Source: Dehalococcoidia bacterium (lineage in GTDB: Bacteria; Chloroflexota; Dehalococcoidia; UBA2979). Taken from it: a DNA stretch of 23,223 bases. The stretch spans positions 1-23,223 of the forward strand of contig SCTU01000287.1 in the NCBI GenBank assembly GCA_004297315.1, read 5' to 3'. A model generated the notes under the pieces. It saw only the letters and a list, made by a program, of their open reading frames with translations. It searched no databases and was not told where the DNA came from. Positions 13,636-21,327 of the stretch are shown one piece after another. The position numbers and the translations under genes are program-made. Numbering within the stretch: position 1 is the stretch's first letter; every line of letters starts with the position of its first letter.

Positions 13636-14610
13636 CTAACTGCCGGCCGGGCGGCTGAGAAGGGGCGAGTCCGGGGACGTGAAGAAGTCGCGGATCCCGA
13701 GCATGTACGCGCTGTCGTAGGAGAGGTCCTCTGGCAGGCCCTCTACCTGGTAGTAGCGGGTGCCGCGCGACCATCCGAAGGAGGCCAGGTCGAACGAGCC
13801 AGCGCGCGTCGGTGCCGCGCCGCCATCGCGAAAATGCCAGGCCTGGTGACTCTGACCGACAGACAGGCCGTAGCGCGTGGCGATCGACTGGACATCGGCG
13901 GCGGCGCGCTGCATGAGCCGTCCCGCGGAGGCGGTGTCGAAGTTCGTGGCGAACATGGCCACGATCGTCTCGCCGGAATCTGCCAGCAACGCCTGCCCGC
14001 GAGGGTCGGCAGCGATCGCTGCCCAGCCGAGCGCGGGTTCCGACCAGATCACGTGCTTCCCCTCTGCCTTCGCCGCGCCCACGACCGTCTGGAGCCATAT
14101 CCAGTCCAGCGCCTGCGCCGCGTCGTCCCAGCGCCAGCCATTTCGCGACGCGAGATAGGCGACCGTCTCGTGCAGATACACGCCTTCGACGTTCGTCCGC
14201 GCGAGGAGCGCCGCGGCGTCCGTCGCTGCAACGTACAAGGGGCGATCCTGATACCGGGGGAAGTCGGACGAGGCAGCCGTGAAGTAGTACGGCACGCCTC
14301 GACCTTCCCATTGGGCGATCAAGGCGTCCGTGGCGCCGTATCCGGGATTCCGGAACGCGACGTGCACCGCCGGGGAGTCGATCTGCCGGTAACGGTCGAG
14401 TTCTTCGGGGCGAAGCGCGAGGACGATGAGCGTCGGCGGCGGCTTCGGTGCTGGTGCCACCGTGGCCACCGACGGCCCGAGTTGGACCGCCTGCAGCGGC
14501 GCATTCTGGAGTCCTTCAGCGAAGGCATCCTGTGCCGAGAGCGGGCTCAGCGCACAGAGGACGAGCGCGTATACGGCGAGCATGGCGGACCGTAGTCGGC
14601 GGTCGGGCAC
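13636..14610 (-). CDS. Secreted protein of unknown function, possibly a TIM-barrel
   Basis: I do not recognise this 324-residue protein. Residues 1-31 are a signal peptide (hydrophobic AMLAVYALVLCALSPLSA, then QDAFA). The mature part alternates strands and helices in a barrel-like way: TLIVLALRPEELDRYRQ, AVHVAFRNPGYGATDALIAQW, VEGVYLHETVAYLA, GKHVIWSEPALGWAAIA and LSVGQSHQAWHF. The acidic residues after strands (HET, SEP) recall glycoside hydrolases, but that is only an impression. The start is GTG 14610 with AAAGGG before it; an ATG at 14583 has no ribosome site. It is the last gene of the polysaccharide cluster, 157 bp after the flippase, so a role in surface glycan processing is plausible. 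Confidence 0.7.
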   Translation of the reverse strand: MPDRRLRSAMLAVYALVLCALSPLSAQDAFAEGLQNAPLQAVQLGPSVATVAPAPKPPPTLIVLALRPEELDRYRQIDSPAVHVAFRNPGYGATDALIAQWEGRGVPYYFTAASSDFPRYQDRPLYVAATDAAALLARTNVEGVYLHETVAYLASRNGWRWDDAAQALDWIWLQTVVGAAKAEGKHVIWSEPALGWAAIAADPRGQALLADSGETIVAMFATNFDTASAGRLMQRAAADVQSIATRYGLSVGQSHQAWHFRDGGAAPTRAGSFDLASFGWSRGTRYYQVEGLPEDLSYDSAYMLGIRDFFTSPDSPLLSRPAGS

Positions 14611-14767
14611 GTGGGCCCTTTCGTGCGGTTGTGAAACGGTACCCGACTCACGGGGTCAGAATGGGCGCCGAGACTCAGAGAATATCCTGCGGCGTCCCGA
14701 GCGTGCGGACAACAGCGATCCTCGACGGCCGGTCGTGCCGCTCCTGATCCGCAGCCGAGCGACGGGG

Positions 14768-15991
14768 TTAGGCCTCGTCGGCCACCGCGGGTGACCGCGT
14801 CCAGGACCAGGCTGTGGCCGCCAACAGCGCCACGATGACCGACATTGTGATGGCCTGGACCAGCGCGAGGACCACCGCCGAGCCGGCCAGCGCGGTGCCG
14901 CCGACGACGATCGTGGCCGCGATGAACAGGGACACCATCGAGGCGGGCATGTACCGCATCGCGAAAAGGAACGTGAACAAGAGCAGAGCCAGTGCGGCGC
15001 TCGCCCCGGACCATGCCTGCAGGCGGACGAGGAGATCGGACGCCGCATCCGACCGCCCGGCCAGCAGCGTAACCGGGAGAGCGGGCACGATGCCGAGCGC
15101 AAGCGCCGTACCAAGCGCGAGCACCGCGGCGACGGCCAGCAGTTCGATCAGCGCCCGCCGGCGATCGGTGTCGGCCCTCGTCATCACCGGGAGAAGGACG
15201 ATCGCGAGCGGCGCCGCGAGGAACACGGGCAGCCGCCCGAGTGTGAACGAGACCGCATACTGACCGGCGTCTGAGGCGTTGAGGACCATCCGCCCGTACA
15301 CCGCGTCCCCGTTCAGCAGCCAATAGAACACGAGCCATGCGAGGACCGGCCCCAGCAGATCTCTCCCAGCGGTGCCCCGACCCCCTCGGGTCAGTCCGTC
15401 GAACGCGCCGATGAGCGCGAGGAATGTCAGTGTCCCCGCGAGCGAGAGCGGCAGGGAGAGGACGAAGGGGTGGACATTCCGGACGCCCATCAGGATCAAG
15501 GGCACCACGACCAGCATGCGGAGCACCGCGAACATCGAGATTGAGACGGCGAGGGGGCCGAGCCGGAGCGCGCCCTGGATGCGCCCCTGACCCACGCCAA
15601 CCAGCGCGTGGAGCGGCAACTGCGCCCCAATTGCGACTGCCAGGCCCGTCCCGACCGATCTCGAGAGCGCCACGACCGCGATCACGGACACGCCGAGCGC
15701 CAGCGCGATCGCGCGTCGGAGGTCGCGGACGGCGAGGGTGGAGTCCCCCGAGGCGCGCAAGGCCACGACAGGCTGGATCGCCGAGGCGATCCCATTCGCG
15801 ATGTTCCCCACTGCCAGGCTGAGTACGAAGGTCGCGTACTCGCCTCCGGTCAGCGTCCGGGCGGCAAGCAACTGGAGCGCGATCCCGAGCGTCAGGGTGA
15901 CGAGGACCGTGGACTCCAAGGCCAACCCGCTCGGCGTGAGCATCGTGGTCCGGGCAGGCCGTAAACGCTGAATCGCCCGGGCTAATCCCAC
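14768..15991 (-). CDS. Wzx-type polysaccharide flippase (MOP superfamily)
   Basis: About 407 residues with some twelve hydrophobic helices and no large soluble domain. The N-terminus (LTPSGLALESTVLVTLTLGIALQLLAARTL then TGGEYATFVL) is typical of O-antigen and capsule flippases, with a conserved GEYA/GxYG-type turn, and DAGQYAVSFTLGRLPVFL repeats the pattern in the middle. Such proteins turn lipid-linked oligosaccharides to the outer face of the membrane. I favour GTG 15991 (GGAG ten bases before); a TTG at 16000 sits directly on that site. It follows the family 4 glycosyltransferase by 17 bp and is co-transcribed with it. No Wzy or Wzz is in view. Confidence 0.82.
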   Translation of the reverse strand: MGLARAIQRLRPARTTMLTPSGLALESTVLVTLTLGIALQLLAARTLTGGEYATFVLSLAVGNIANGIASAIQPVVALRASGDSTLAVRDLRRAIALALGVSVIAVVALSRSVGTGLAVAIGAQLPLHALVGVGQGRIQGALRLGPLAVSISMFAVLRMLVVVPLILMGVRNVHPFVLSLPLSLAGTLTFLALIGAFDGLTRGGRGTAGRDLLGPVLAWLVFYWLLNGDAVYGRMVLNASDAGQYAVSFTLGRLPVFLAAPLAIVLLPVMTRADTDRRRALIELLAVAAVLALGTALALGIVPALPVTLLAGRSDAASDLLVRLQAWSGASAALALLLFTFLFAMRYMPASMVSLFIAATIVVGGTALAGSAVVLALVQAITMSVIVALLAATAWSWTRSPAVADEA

Positions 15992-16008
15992 GCGGCTCAA
16001 TCTCCGTA

Positions 16009-17151
16009 CTAGTGAGCCATGCGGACCCGTTCGTAGATCGCGAGGCTCTCATCGGCGATCTTCGTCCAGTCGTAGCGCGAAGCCAACGCCTGCGCGGCGT
16101 CACCCATGCGCCGCCCCGCGTCGGGACTCCGGATCACGCTCTCCGCCGCGTCCGCGAGGCACCTCGGGTCCGGGTCGACGACGAGGCCGGAGACACCGTC
16201 TTCGACGATCTCGTCAGCCGCGCTGTAGTGTCCGCGGACGACGATCGACGGGACGCCGCAGGCGGCGGCCTCGAGGACGGTCATGCCGAAGCCCTCGCGC
16301 TCTGAAGGCATGACGAGCACCTTCGAGCCTGCGATCACGTTGTACACCGTCTTCTCGTCGACGTGGCCCCGAAATCGCACGGAACTACCCAGTTCAAGGT
16401 CGGCTGCCAGCCGCTCGAGGCGATCGTGGTCCGGCCCGGTCCCAACGATCTGGCACCGGATGTCGGGTAGGCACTGGCGGAGCAACCGAAGCGCCTGCAG
16501 CAGCAAGTCCACGCGTTTGTGCTCGATCAATCGGCCGACATACGTCACGTCGAATTCCGGGGCGCGCCGTGGGACCGACGAGAGCGCGTCAAAGTCGATC
16601 CCGTTCGGGATGACCGATATCTGCGCGCCGCCCCGGCCACCGGCACGGAGGCGACGGGCGGTGAGTGCCGAGACCGCGACCCGCCAGTCCGCGAGCGGCA
16701 GTGCGACACGTTCCACAGCCTGCGCGGCCTGGGCGCCTCGGCCAAGGTATTGCGTCCAGTAGTCGCCCCAGTACTCGTGCCAGGTCATGACCACGGGCTC
16801 GCGACGGACGCGGGAGATGAGCCAGAGCGGCAGCGCATGAAAATACGGAAACGCGCACACCTCGAGCACGTCGAACTTGCCGAGCGTCGCGACGCGCGCG
16901 CTGCGCAGCCCGAATTCGACGGCCTCACGGATCGAGCGTTTCCCGTCCTCTGTATAGAGGGAGGGCGGCCTCCCGACTCCGTGATAGAAGATGCCGTCGC
17001 GCTCGAGGTCTGCGGCGCCGTCCCAGTACTTCCACGAGATCATGTGGACTTCGTGGTGCGCGCTTAGACGGGAGGCAATCTCCCAGTACCGCTTCTCCCC
17101 GCCACCGATGGAGTATGGGTACAGCGCGTCGTAGACGAAGGCGATCTTCAT
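16009..17151 (-). CDS. Family 4 (GT-B) glycosyltransferase
   Basis: The 380-residue protein has the GT4 two-domain fold. The N-terminal half starts KIAFVYDALYPYSIGGGEKRYWEIA, with the glycine-rich acceptor loop. The C-terminal half has DVTYVGRLIEHKRVDLLLQAL, CQIVGTGPDHDRLE, and SEREGFGMTVLEAAACGVPSIV, the E-x7-E motif that binds the nucleotide-sugar donor. It would add a sugar to a lipid-linked or nascent surface glycan at the cytoplasmic face. It lies between a family 2 glycosyltransferase (51 bp upstream) and the flippase in one minus-strand operon. The sugar cannot be read from sequence. Confidence 0.93.
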   Translation of the reverse strand: MKIAFVYDALYPYSIGGGEKRYWEIASRLSAHHEVHMISWKYWDGAADLERDGIFYHGVGRPPSLYTEDGKRSIREAVEFGLRSARVATLGKFDVLEVCAFPYFHALPLWLISRVRREPVVMTWHEYWGDYWTQYLGRGAQAAQAVERVALPLADWRVAVSALTARRLRAGGRGGAQISVIPNGIDFDALSSVPRRAPEFDVTYVGRLIEHKRVDLLLQALRLLRQCLPDIRCQIVGTGPDHDRLERLAADLELGSSVRFRGHVDEKTVYNVIAGSKVLVMPSEREGFGMTVLEAAACGVPSIVVRGHYSAADEIVEDGVSGLVVDPDPRCLADAAESVIRSPDAGRRMGDAAQALASRYDWTKIADESLAIYERVRMAH

Positions 17152-17202
17152 GGGCGCCCCGGCTTCATCCGCGCCCTGGTCCGCGTGCCTCCGTCGATTC
17201 GC

Positions 17203-18321
17203 TCACTCGAGTTCCAGAAGGCTGGCCATGGCACCGACGAGCGCGATGTTCGCGCCGCTGATGATGAAGCTCTGCGCGATACCGGCCCACACGAGGGAAC
17301 TGATCCCTCCGAGCACGCCGACAGCGAGGGCGATGTCGATTCCGGCGCCCACCAAGGCGCAGAGGAAGCCGATGCTCAACAGGACCTCGAAGCCCAGGTA
17401 GCGACGGTAGAACCGAAGCAAGCGGTCGTCGTTCGTCAACCCGCGCACCGTTGTATACAGGCGAGAGACGAACCCCAGCAACAGCGCGTTGATCCCGACG
17501 ACGAAGAAGATGCCGCCCGCGAAGACCGGCTGCCAGTGCGCGCCGCCGATGACGATCTCGGCCCGAGGCAAGGAGAGGAGGAAAAGCACTGCGCCCAACG
17601 CGACGAGCAAGAGCCCTGGCAGCGTGAACAGATAGTTTGGGCTGGCAAGCAGCAGGTACCGCAGATGGCGCCAGCCGTCGCGGATCGTATTCAGTTTCGC
17701 CTCGCCCACGCGCGTGCCATACGTGATCGGCACGTTCGTGATGGCCAGGCCGCGACGCGAGGCCTTGAGGAGCATCTCCGAGGCCAGTTCCATGCCATCA
17801 GTGCGCAGTTCGAGTCCGCGCAACGCATCGGCGCGCATAGCGCGCAGTCCGCACTGGCTATCGGGCGACTTCGCGCCGGCCATCATCTTCAACAGCATCG
17901 AGATCACAGGCGTGCCGATATATCGATGGCTCCAGGTCATTGCCCCGGGAGCCATGCCACCGGCATACCGGTCGCCCATCGCGATGTCGGCACCCTGTTC
18001 GAGCGGACGGACGAGTGGTTCGAGGTCGGAGAAATCGTACGTGTCGTCACAGTCGCCCATGACGATCCACTCGCCGCGGGCCTCACTGAAGCCGCGTCGG
18101 AGCGCAGCGCCATAGCCTCGCTTCGATTCGTAGACGAGACGGGCGCCGGCAGACTGCGCGATCTCGGGCGAGCGATCGACCGATCCGTTGTCGACGACGA
18201 GGACCTCACCCGAGCGCCCGCTCTTCTCGAGCCAGTTGCGTGCCTTTTGCACGCAGACGCCGACCGTCAGTTCCTCGTTGAGACAGGGCATGACGATCGA
18301 GATAAACGGCTGTGCAGTCAT
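17203..18321 (-). CDS. Family 2 (GT-A) glycosyltransferase with C-terminal membrane helices
   Basis: The 372-residue protein resembles polyprenyl-phosphate sugar synthases (DPM1 type). Residues 1-230 are a GT-A domain: ISIVMPCLNEELTVGVCV, EVLVVDNGSVDRSPEIA, KRGYGAALRRGFSEA, and MGDCDDTYDF with the metal-binding acidic cluster; QCGLRAMR follows. Residues 235-370 hold about four membrane helices. Such enzymes charge a polyprenyl phosphate with a sugar for later transfer outside. It is the first gene of the polysaccharide operon. A GT-C-type transferase that could use such a donor is encoded downstream at 19475. ATG 18321 begins the canonical N-terminus. Confidence 0.92.
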   Translation of the reverse strand: MTAQPFISIVMPCLNEELTVGVCVQKARNWLEKSGRSGEVLVVDNGSVDRSPEIAQSAGARLVYESKRGYGAALRRGFSEARGEWIVMGDCDDTYDFSDLEPLVRPLEQGADIAMGDRYAGGMAPGAMTWSHRYIGTPVISMLLKMMAGAKSPDSQCGLRAMRADALRGLELRTDGMELASEMLLKASRRGLAITNVPITYGTRVGEAKLNTIRDGWRHLRYLLLASPNYLFTLPGLLLVALGAVLFLLSLPRAEIVIGGAHWQPVFAGGIFFVVGINALLLGFVSRLYTTVRGLTNDDRLLRFYRRYLGFEVLLSIGFLCALVGAGIDIALAVGVLGGISSLVWAGIAQSFIISGANIALVGAMASLLELE

Positions 18322-18418
18322 GGGACCGTCCGTGGGAATGCGGCGCTCGGGTCGTTGCCACGAAAACGGAAGGCGGGCTTCAAATGTTGGGGTAGGCGGT
18401 CGTTACATTTTCATCGCC

Positions 18419-18467
18419 TCGCACGACAGACCGCGAGCGAAAGTTTCGCTCGCGGTCAACCGTGCGA
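18419..18467. terminator. Very stable 49-nt hairpin
   Basis: GACCGCGAGCGAAA-G-TTTCGCTCGCGGTC (18429-18457) is a 14-base inverted repeat. Outside it, after a 3x3 internal loop (ACA/AAC), TCGCACG pairs with CGTGCGA, giving 21 bp of stem overall. It lies between the KVTICHNG gene and the glycosyltransferase operon, both minus strand, where a terminator belongs. Neither side has a clear T-run, so it may instead be a processed RNA end or another structured element. Confidence 0.55.
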
Positions 18468-18505
18468 ACCGGTGACGGACGCGACGCCCGCCCGTGTCTA
18501 CAGGA

Positions 18506-18739
18506 CTACGAGCAAACCCCGAGGCTGTCGCCGCGGTCTATGAAGGCGTGCTCGGCGTTCCTGGAAACCGTGATCTCGTGCCCGTTGTGACAGATCGTCA
18601 CTTTGTCGTGCGGCCCATAGGCCGCGGCAACGGCGGATGACGCAGAGAGCATCAAGAGAAGCCCCATGACGGAAGCGGTGACCGCCAATGGCGCCATACG
18701 AGAGGTGGCTCTGCGAATCCCAACGCGTACTTTCGACAT
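18506..18739 (-). CDS. Small secreted KVTICHNG-motif protein
   Basis: The 77-residue precursor has a signal peptide (basic start, hydrophobic MAPLAVTASVMGLLLML, cleavage near AVAAA). The roughly 38-residue mature part is DKVTICHNGHEITVSRNAEHAFIDRGDSLGVC. This short motif, with a Cys near each end likely to form a disulfide, is widespread as a tail or repeat in secreted bacterial proteins; its function is not established. Here it stands alone. His and Cys residues are frequent (four His, two Cys in the mature part), so metal or haem binding is possible but not shown. A duplicated ribosome site precedes the ATG. Confidence 0.8.
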   Translation of the reverse strand: MSKVRVGIRRATSRMAPLAVTASVMGLLLMLSASSAVAAAYGPHDKVTICHNGHEITVSRNAEHAFIDRGDSLGVCS

Positions 18740-18746
18740 ATCGCTT

Positions 18747-18774
18747 CTCCTCTTCGGAGTCTCCTCTTCGGAGT
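18747..18774 (-). repeat. Tandem 14-bp repeat carrying the ribosome binding site
   Basis: CTCCTCTTCGGAGT occurs twice in direct tandem. Read on the minus strand each unit is ACTCCGAAGAGGAG, so GAGGAG, the ribosome site of the KVTICHNG gene, is present twice. Each unit can also fold CTCC against GGAG, which would hide the site. Confidence 0.7.
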
Positions 18775-18810
18775 GCAGGCGTTTTGCGGGCCCCGGGAAA
18801 CTCTACCCGT

Positions 18811-18836
18811 GCGCGGGAGGCGAACGCCTCACGCGC
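18811..18836. repeat. GC-rich inverted repeat upstream of the KVTICHNG gene
   Basis: GCGCG-G-GAGGCG-AA-CGCCTC-A-CGCGC gives 11 bp of stem with one mismatch and a two-base centre. It is in the divergent region between the KVTICHNG gene (minus) and the membrane-anchored protein (plus), within the probable leader of the former. It may be a leader hairpin or an operator. Confidence 0.4.
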
Positions 18837-18960
18837 CCATTACAAAGTCACTCACGGCCGCGCCTATCCCGTACCTCCAGCCGACTCACACAAATGACAT
18901 TCAAACAAATGCCCACAGCCTGACCTTGAGAACGAATGGGACAGCTGATCCGTTAGGGTG

Positions 18961-19488
18961 ATGTTGGCGCTTCGGCGGCATGGCGACGAACGAGGGCGGC
19001 GAGTAGTGGCGGCCAGGACCGATGCTGAAGCCCGCGGGACGGGCCGAACGTACGTGCGCGTCCGGCGCCTCGCGAACCCTCCGCTTTTGAGTTTCGGCAT
19101 TGGCCTTGCTCTTGCGGTGGCTGTTTGGGGCACCGGAGTCCTCGAGGTCAGGCCCTCGTTTCAGGTCCAGGCCTCGAGCGCGCTGTCCGAGGACGAACTC
19201 CACGTCACGGCCACCGTAAAGCCCGTCGTGGAGGACCAAATCCGTGCCTGGTTCTTCCTTGCCGACCCCGACGAACGCGAGCCGTGGAGACGCAACGTCT
19301 ACCGTTCGGCCGTCCAAGAGGAGGTCGTTACCCCTCAGGACGGCGCGACGTTCGAGTGGCGCCTGCCGGCCGGCTCTGTCCCAGCCGGGCGATACGCGGT
19401 GACGATCTGGTTCCACTATCTCGATGGCGAGGAGTGGAAGCACCTGGACGGCGGCAGCTACGGAATGGCGCCCATTGACTTCCGCTAG
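18961..19488 (+). CDS. Membrane-anchored protein of unknown function
   Basis: I do not recognise this protein of about 175 residues. A basic N-terminus (RRLANPPL) leads to one membrane helix (PLLSFGIGLALAVAVWGTGVL). The outer part, about 120 residues, is strand-rich (ELHVTATVKPVVEDQIRAWF, FEWRLPAGSVPAGRYAVTIW) and looks like a beta-sandwich, perhaps Ig- or carbohydrate-binding-like. The start is open: ATG 18961 follows AGGG closely, and GTG 19006 is an alternative with GAGG about 11 bases before it. Its end overlaps the GT-C-type gene's start by about 14 bases, so the two probably work together in surface glycosylation. Confidence 0.65.
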   Translation: MLALRRHGDERGRRVVAARTDAEARGTGRTYVRVRRLANPPLLSFGIGLALAVAVWGTGVLEVRPSFQVQASSALSEDELHVTATVKPVVEDQIRAWFFLADPDEREPWRRNVYRSAVQEEVVTPQDGATFEWRLPAGSVPAGRYAVTIWFHYLDGEEWKHLDGGSYGMAPIDFR

Positions 19489-20989
19489 CCTGGCTGCGCG
19501 AGTGCGGACCGGTGCCATCAGGTGGTCGCCTCTGGTCGTGCTCGGCGCCCTCCTCGCCGCCCGGCAATGGTCGCGCATCGGCGACTACCCCACAGGAAAT
19601 GATCCAGGGAACTGGATCGCCCTCGGACGAATGCTTGTGTATGCGCCTGGCGACTTTGCAAAAGAGCCGTTTCCGCCGCTCGTCCCCCTCGTGATGTACC
19701 TGGGGAAGAGCACGGCTGGGCCCATGGCGTTCGCGAGAGCGATGGAGGTCACATCGACGCTGGCGGTGGTGGCCGCAGTCTATTTCGTCGCTATGCGGGA
19801 GTTGAGAGTCTCCTTGGCCATGGCCGTCGCAGCTGGCGTGGGCTTCTCCGCGTACGTGAACGAGGTCTCGGCGTTCGGCGGATACCCCCAGAATTTTGGC
19901 ACGGCGTTCGCAGTCGTCGCCCTCTGGGCGGCGGTCAGTTACTTCAGGCGCCAGCGCCGCTGGTACTTGATCGCGTATGCGGGCTTCCTCAGCCTGACGG
20001 CACTCACGCACCACGCGACGTTCGCCGTCGCCCTCTCCACCATCGCGGTCGGGTGGACGCTCTATGCGACGGAACGGCCAACCATCGAACGGTTCGTGCG
20101 GGTCACGGCCGCTCTGGGCCTGGCGACGCTACCGGCTGTCCTGGCGTTTCTGCCGATCCTCTGGTTTCTCGTCCAGGCCGGCTACCAGCCACCGATCAAC
20201 ATCTCGCAGATCGGGCTCGTGGAACGTTTCCAGTACTCCGCGGCCGAGGCGCCGCTCATCTGGCTATGGATCATCGCGGCGGGCGCCTCCTACCTCGTAC
20301 TCACCGTCCACGAGCGCCGGGAGCGTCTGTGGAAGGTGTCGGCGGCCCTGCTCCTGGTGGGCCTACTTCTGTATGTCGGTGCCAGCGAAGTGCGCGCGTT
20401 TCCGACGCTGGCCGTCGGGGCCGCCCTGGCCGTAGGGGGCGCGCTTGAGCGCCTGGCGCGCCAGGTCCGCCGCCCGGAATGGCGGATGGCCCAGGCCGCG
20501 ATGATTGCGGCGTTTTTGGTAGTCCTCTTCCTCCAGTCGGAGCGGCGACTGCAGCTCGTCTACCCCTACTACGCCGTCGCGAACGATCGGCTTATGGAGA
20601 CCGCTGCGTGGATGGACGCCCATCGAGACGAGGGTGCGTTTGCGGTGAGGAAGTACCGAAACGACTGGCCGGTCGTCTGGTGGTTCGCCGCGCTCACGCG
20701 CGCGCACCTTGTCGGCGGGGCGGATCCTCGACTGCTGACCTTCCCTGAGCAGCGCGCCGACGCGCAGCTCGTTGCGGCACTCTTTGACGTGCGGGACGAT
20801 CCGGCGGTCACGACGCAAATCGCCCAGGACCACGAGATCCGGTACATGGTCTTCCGGCCGGCCGACTGGGAGAACTGGCCGGCATGGTGGGAGCGAGCCC
20901 AACGCTACACGAGCATGGCGTACGAGAACGACGAATACGTCATCGTCGACATTGCCGAACGGACGACCGCCGAGGGCGCGACGCGATAG
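19475..20989 (+). CDS. Multi-spanning GT-C-type membrane glycosyltransferase
   Basis: The product is about 500 residues with ten or so membrane helices up to residue 345, then a soluble domain of about 150 residues. After helix one, GDYPTGNDPGNWIALGRMLVYA followed by EPFPPLVPLVMYL fits the first external loop of GT-C enzymes (acidic residue, then a YPPL-type segment), as in ArnT and PMT relatives. These use polyprenyl-phosphate sugars outside the membrane. The C-terminal domain (TAAWMDAHRDEGAFAVRKY to EYVIVDIAER) is common in archaeal and Chloroflexota relatives. The start is uncertain: TTG 19475 gives a short overlap, ATG 19424 a longer one, GTG 19502 none. The sugar is unknown. Confidence 0.75.
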   Translation: MTSASLAARVRTGAIRWSPLVVLGALLAARQWSRIGDYPTGNDPGNWIALGRMLVYAPGDFAKEPFPPLVPLVMYLGKSTAGPMAFARAMEVTSTLAVVAAVYFVAMRELRVSLAMAVAAGVGFSAYVNEVSAFGGYPQNFGTAFAVVALWAAVSYFRRQRRWYLIAYAGFLSLTALTHHATFAVALSTIAVGWTLYATERPTIERFVRVTAALGLATLPAVLAFLPILWFLVQAGYQPPINISQIGLVERFQYSAAEAPLIWLWIIAAGASYLVLTVHERRERLWKVSAALLLVGLLLYVGASEVRAFPTLAVGAALAVGGALERLARQVRRPEWRMAQAAMIAAFLVVLFLQSERRLQLVYPYYAVANDRLMETAAWMDAHRDEGAFAVRKYRNDWPVVWWFAALTRAHLVGGADPRLLTFPEQRADAQLVAALFDVRDDPAVTTQIAQDHEIRYMVFRPADWENWPAWWERAQRYTSMAYENDEYVIVDIAERTTAEGATR

Positions 20990-21327
20990 TGTGAACCGTT
21001 TCCCCCGCGGGACGCGCGCCCCCGGGCTCCGCACCCGGATCTGGAAGCTCAGTCGGTCGCTGCTCGGTGCGAAGACTCGCCATCGAATACGTCGTGGGTT
21101 GGATGCATCAGGTCGCACACCCGTGTGGCGGTTAACCGCGAACGGACCAGAGCGGTTCGCACCAATTCCGCACCAATTGTTCGATTATTTGGTCGACCAT
21201 GTCACAACCATACTTATCTTTCGTTGGTATTGTTTCCGTTATTGGGCCAAGTCAGTTGATTACTTTTATATGCCTTCAAATGTACGTTGCGTGCATCCCT
21301 AATCGCCGATTTGCGAAAGGATCAATC
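20990..21327. other. 338-bp intergenic region with an AT-rich regulatory island
   Basis: The first 130 bp resemble the flanking GC-rich DNA and carry no convincing gene. From 21128 signals become dense: the 12-bp palindrome GCGGTTAACCGC (21128-21139), GCGAAC/GTTCGC arms around 11 bases (21138-21160), and GCACCAATT twice with an 11-bp period (21159-21167, 21170-21178). About 130 bp of AT-rich sequence follows to 21300, a sharp contrast with the rest of the window. I read this as the promoter and operator region of the haem-binding-type lipoprotein gene; no clear -35/-10 pair stands out. Confidence 0.55.

Noticed and set aside
14547..16103. A 518-codon minus-strand frame overlapping the flippase
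   Set aside because: It is extremely rich in Arg, Gly and Ala and has no membrane helices, while the frame beside it reads as a normal flippase.
17185..18543. A 452-codon plus-strand frame opposite the family 2 glycosyltransferase
   Set aside because: The minus-strand enzyme has all its motifs; this frame is an antisense shadow with a skewed composition.
20991..21302. A plus-strand frame from GTG 20991 after the GT-C gene
   Set aside because: No ribosome site, Arg-rich then Tyr/Phe-rich composition as it enters the AT-rich island, and no domain; the region looks regulatory.
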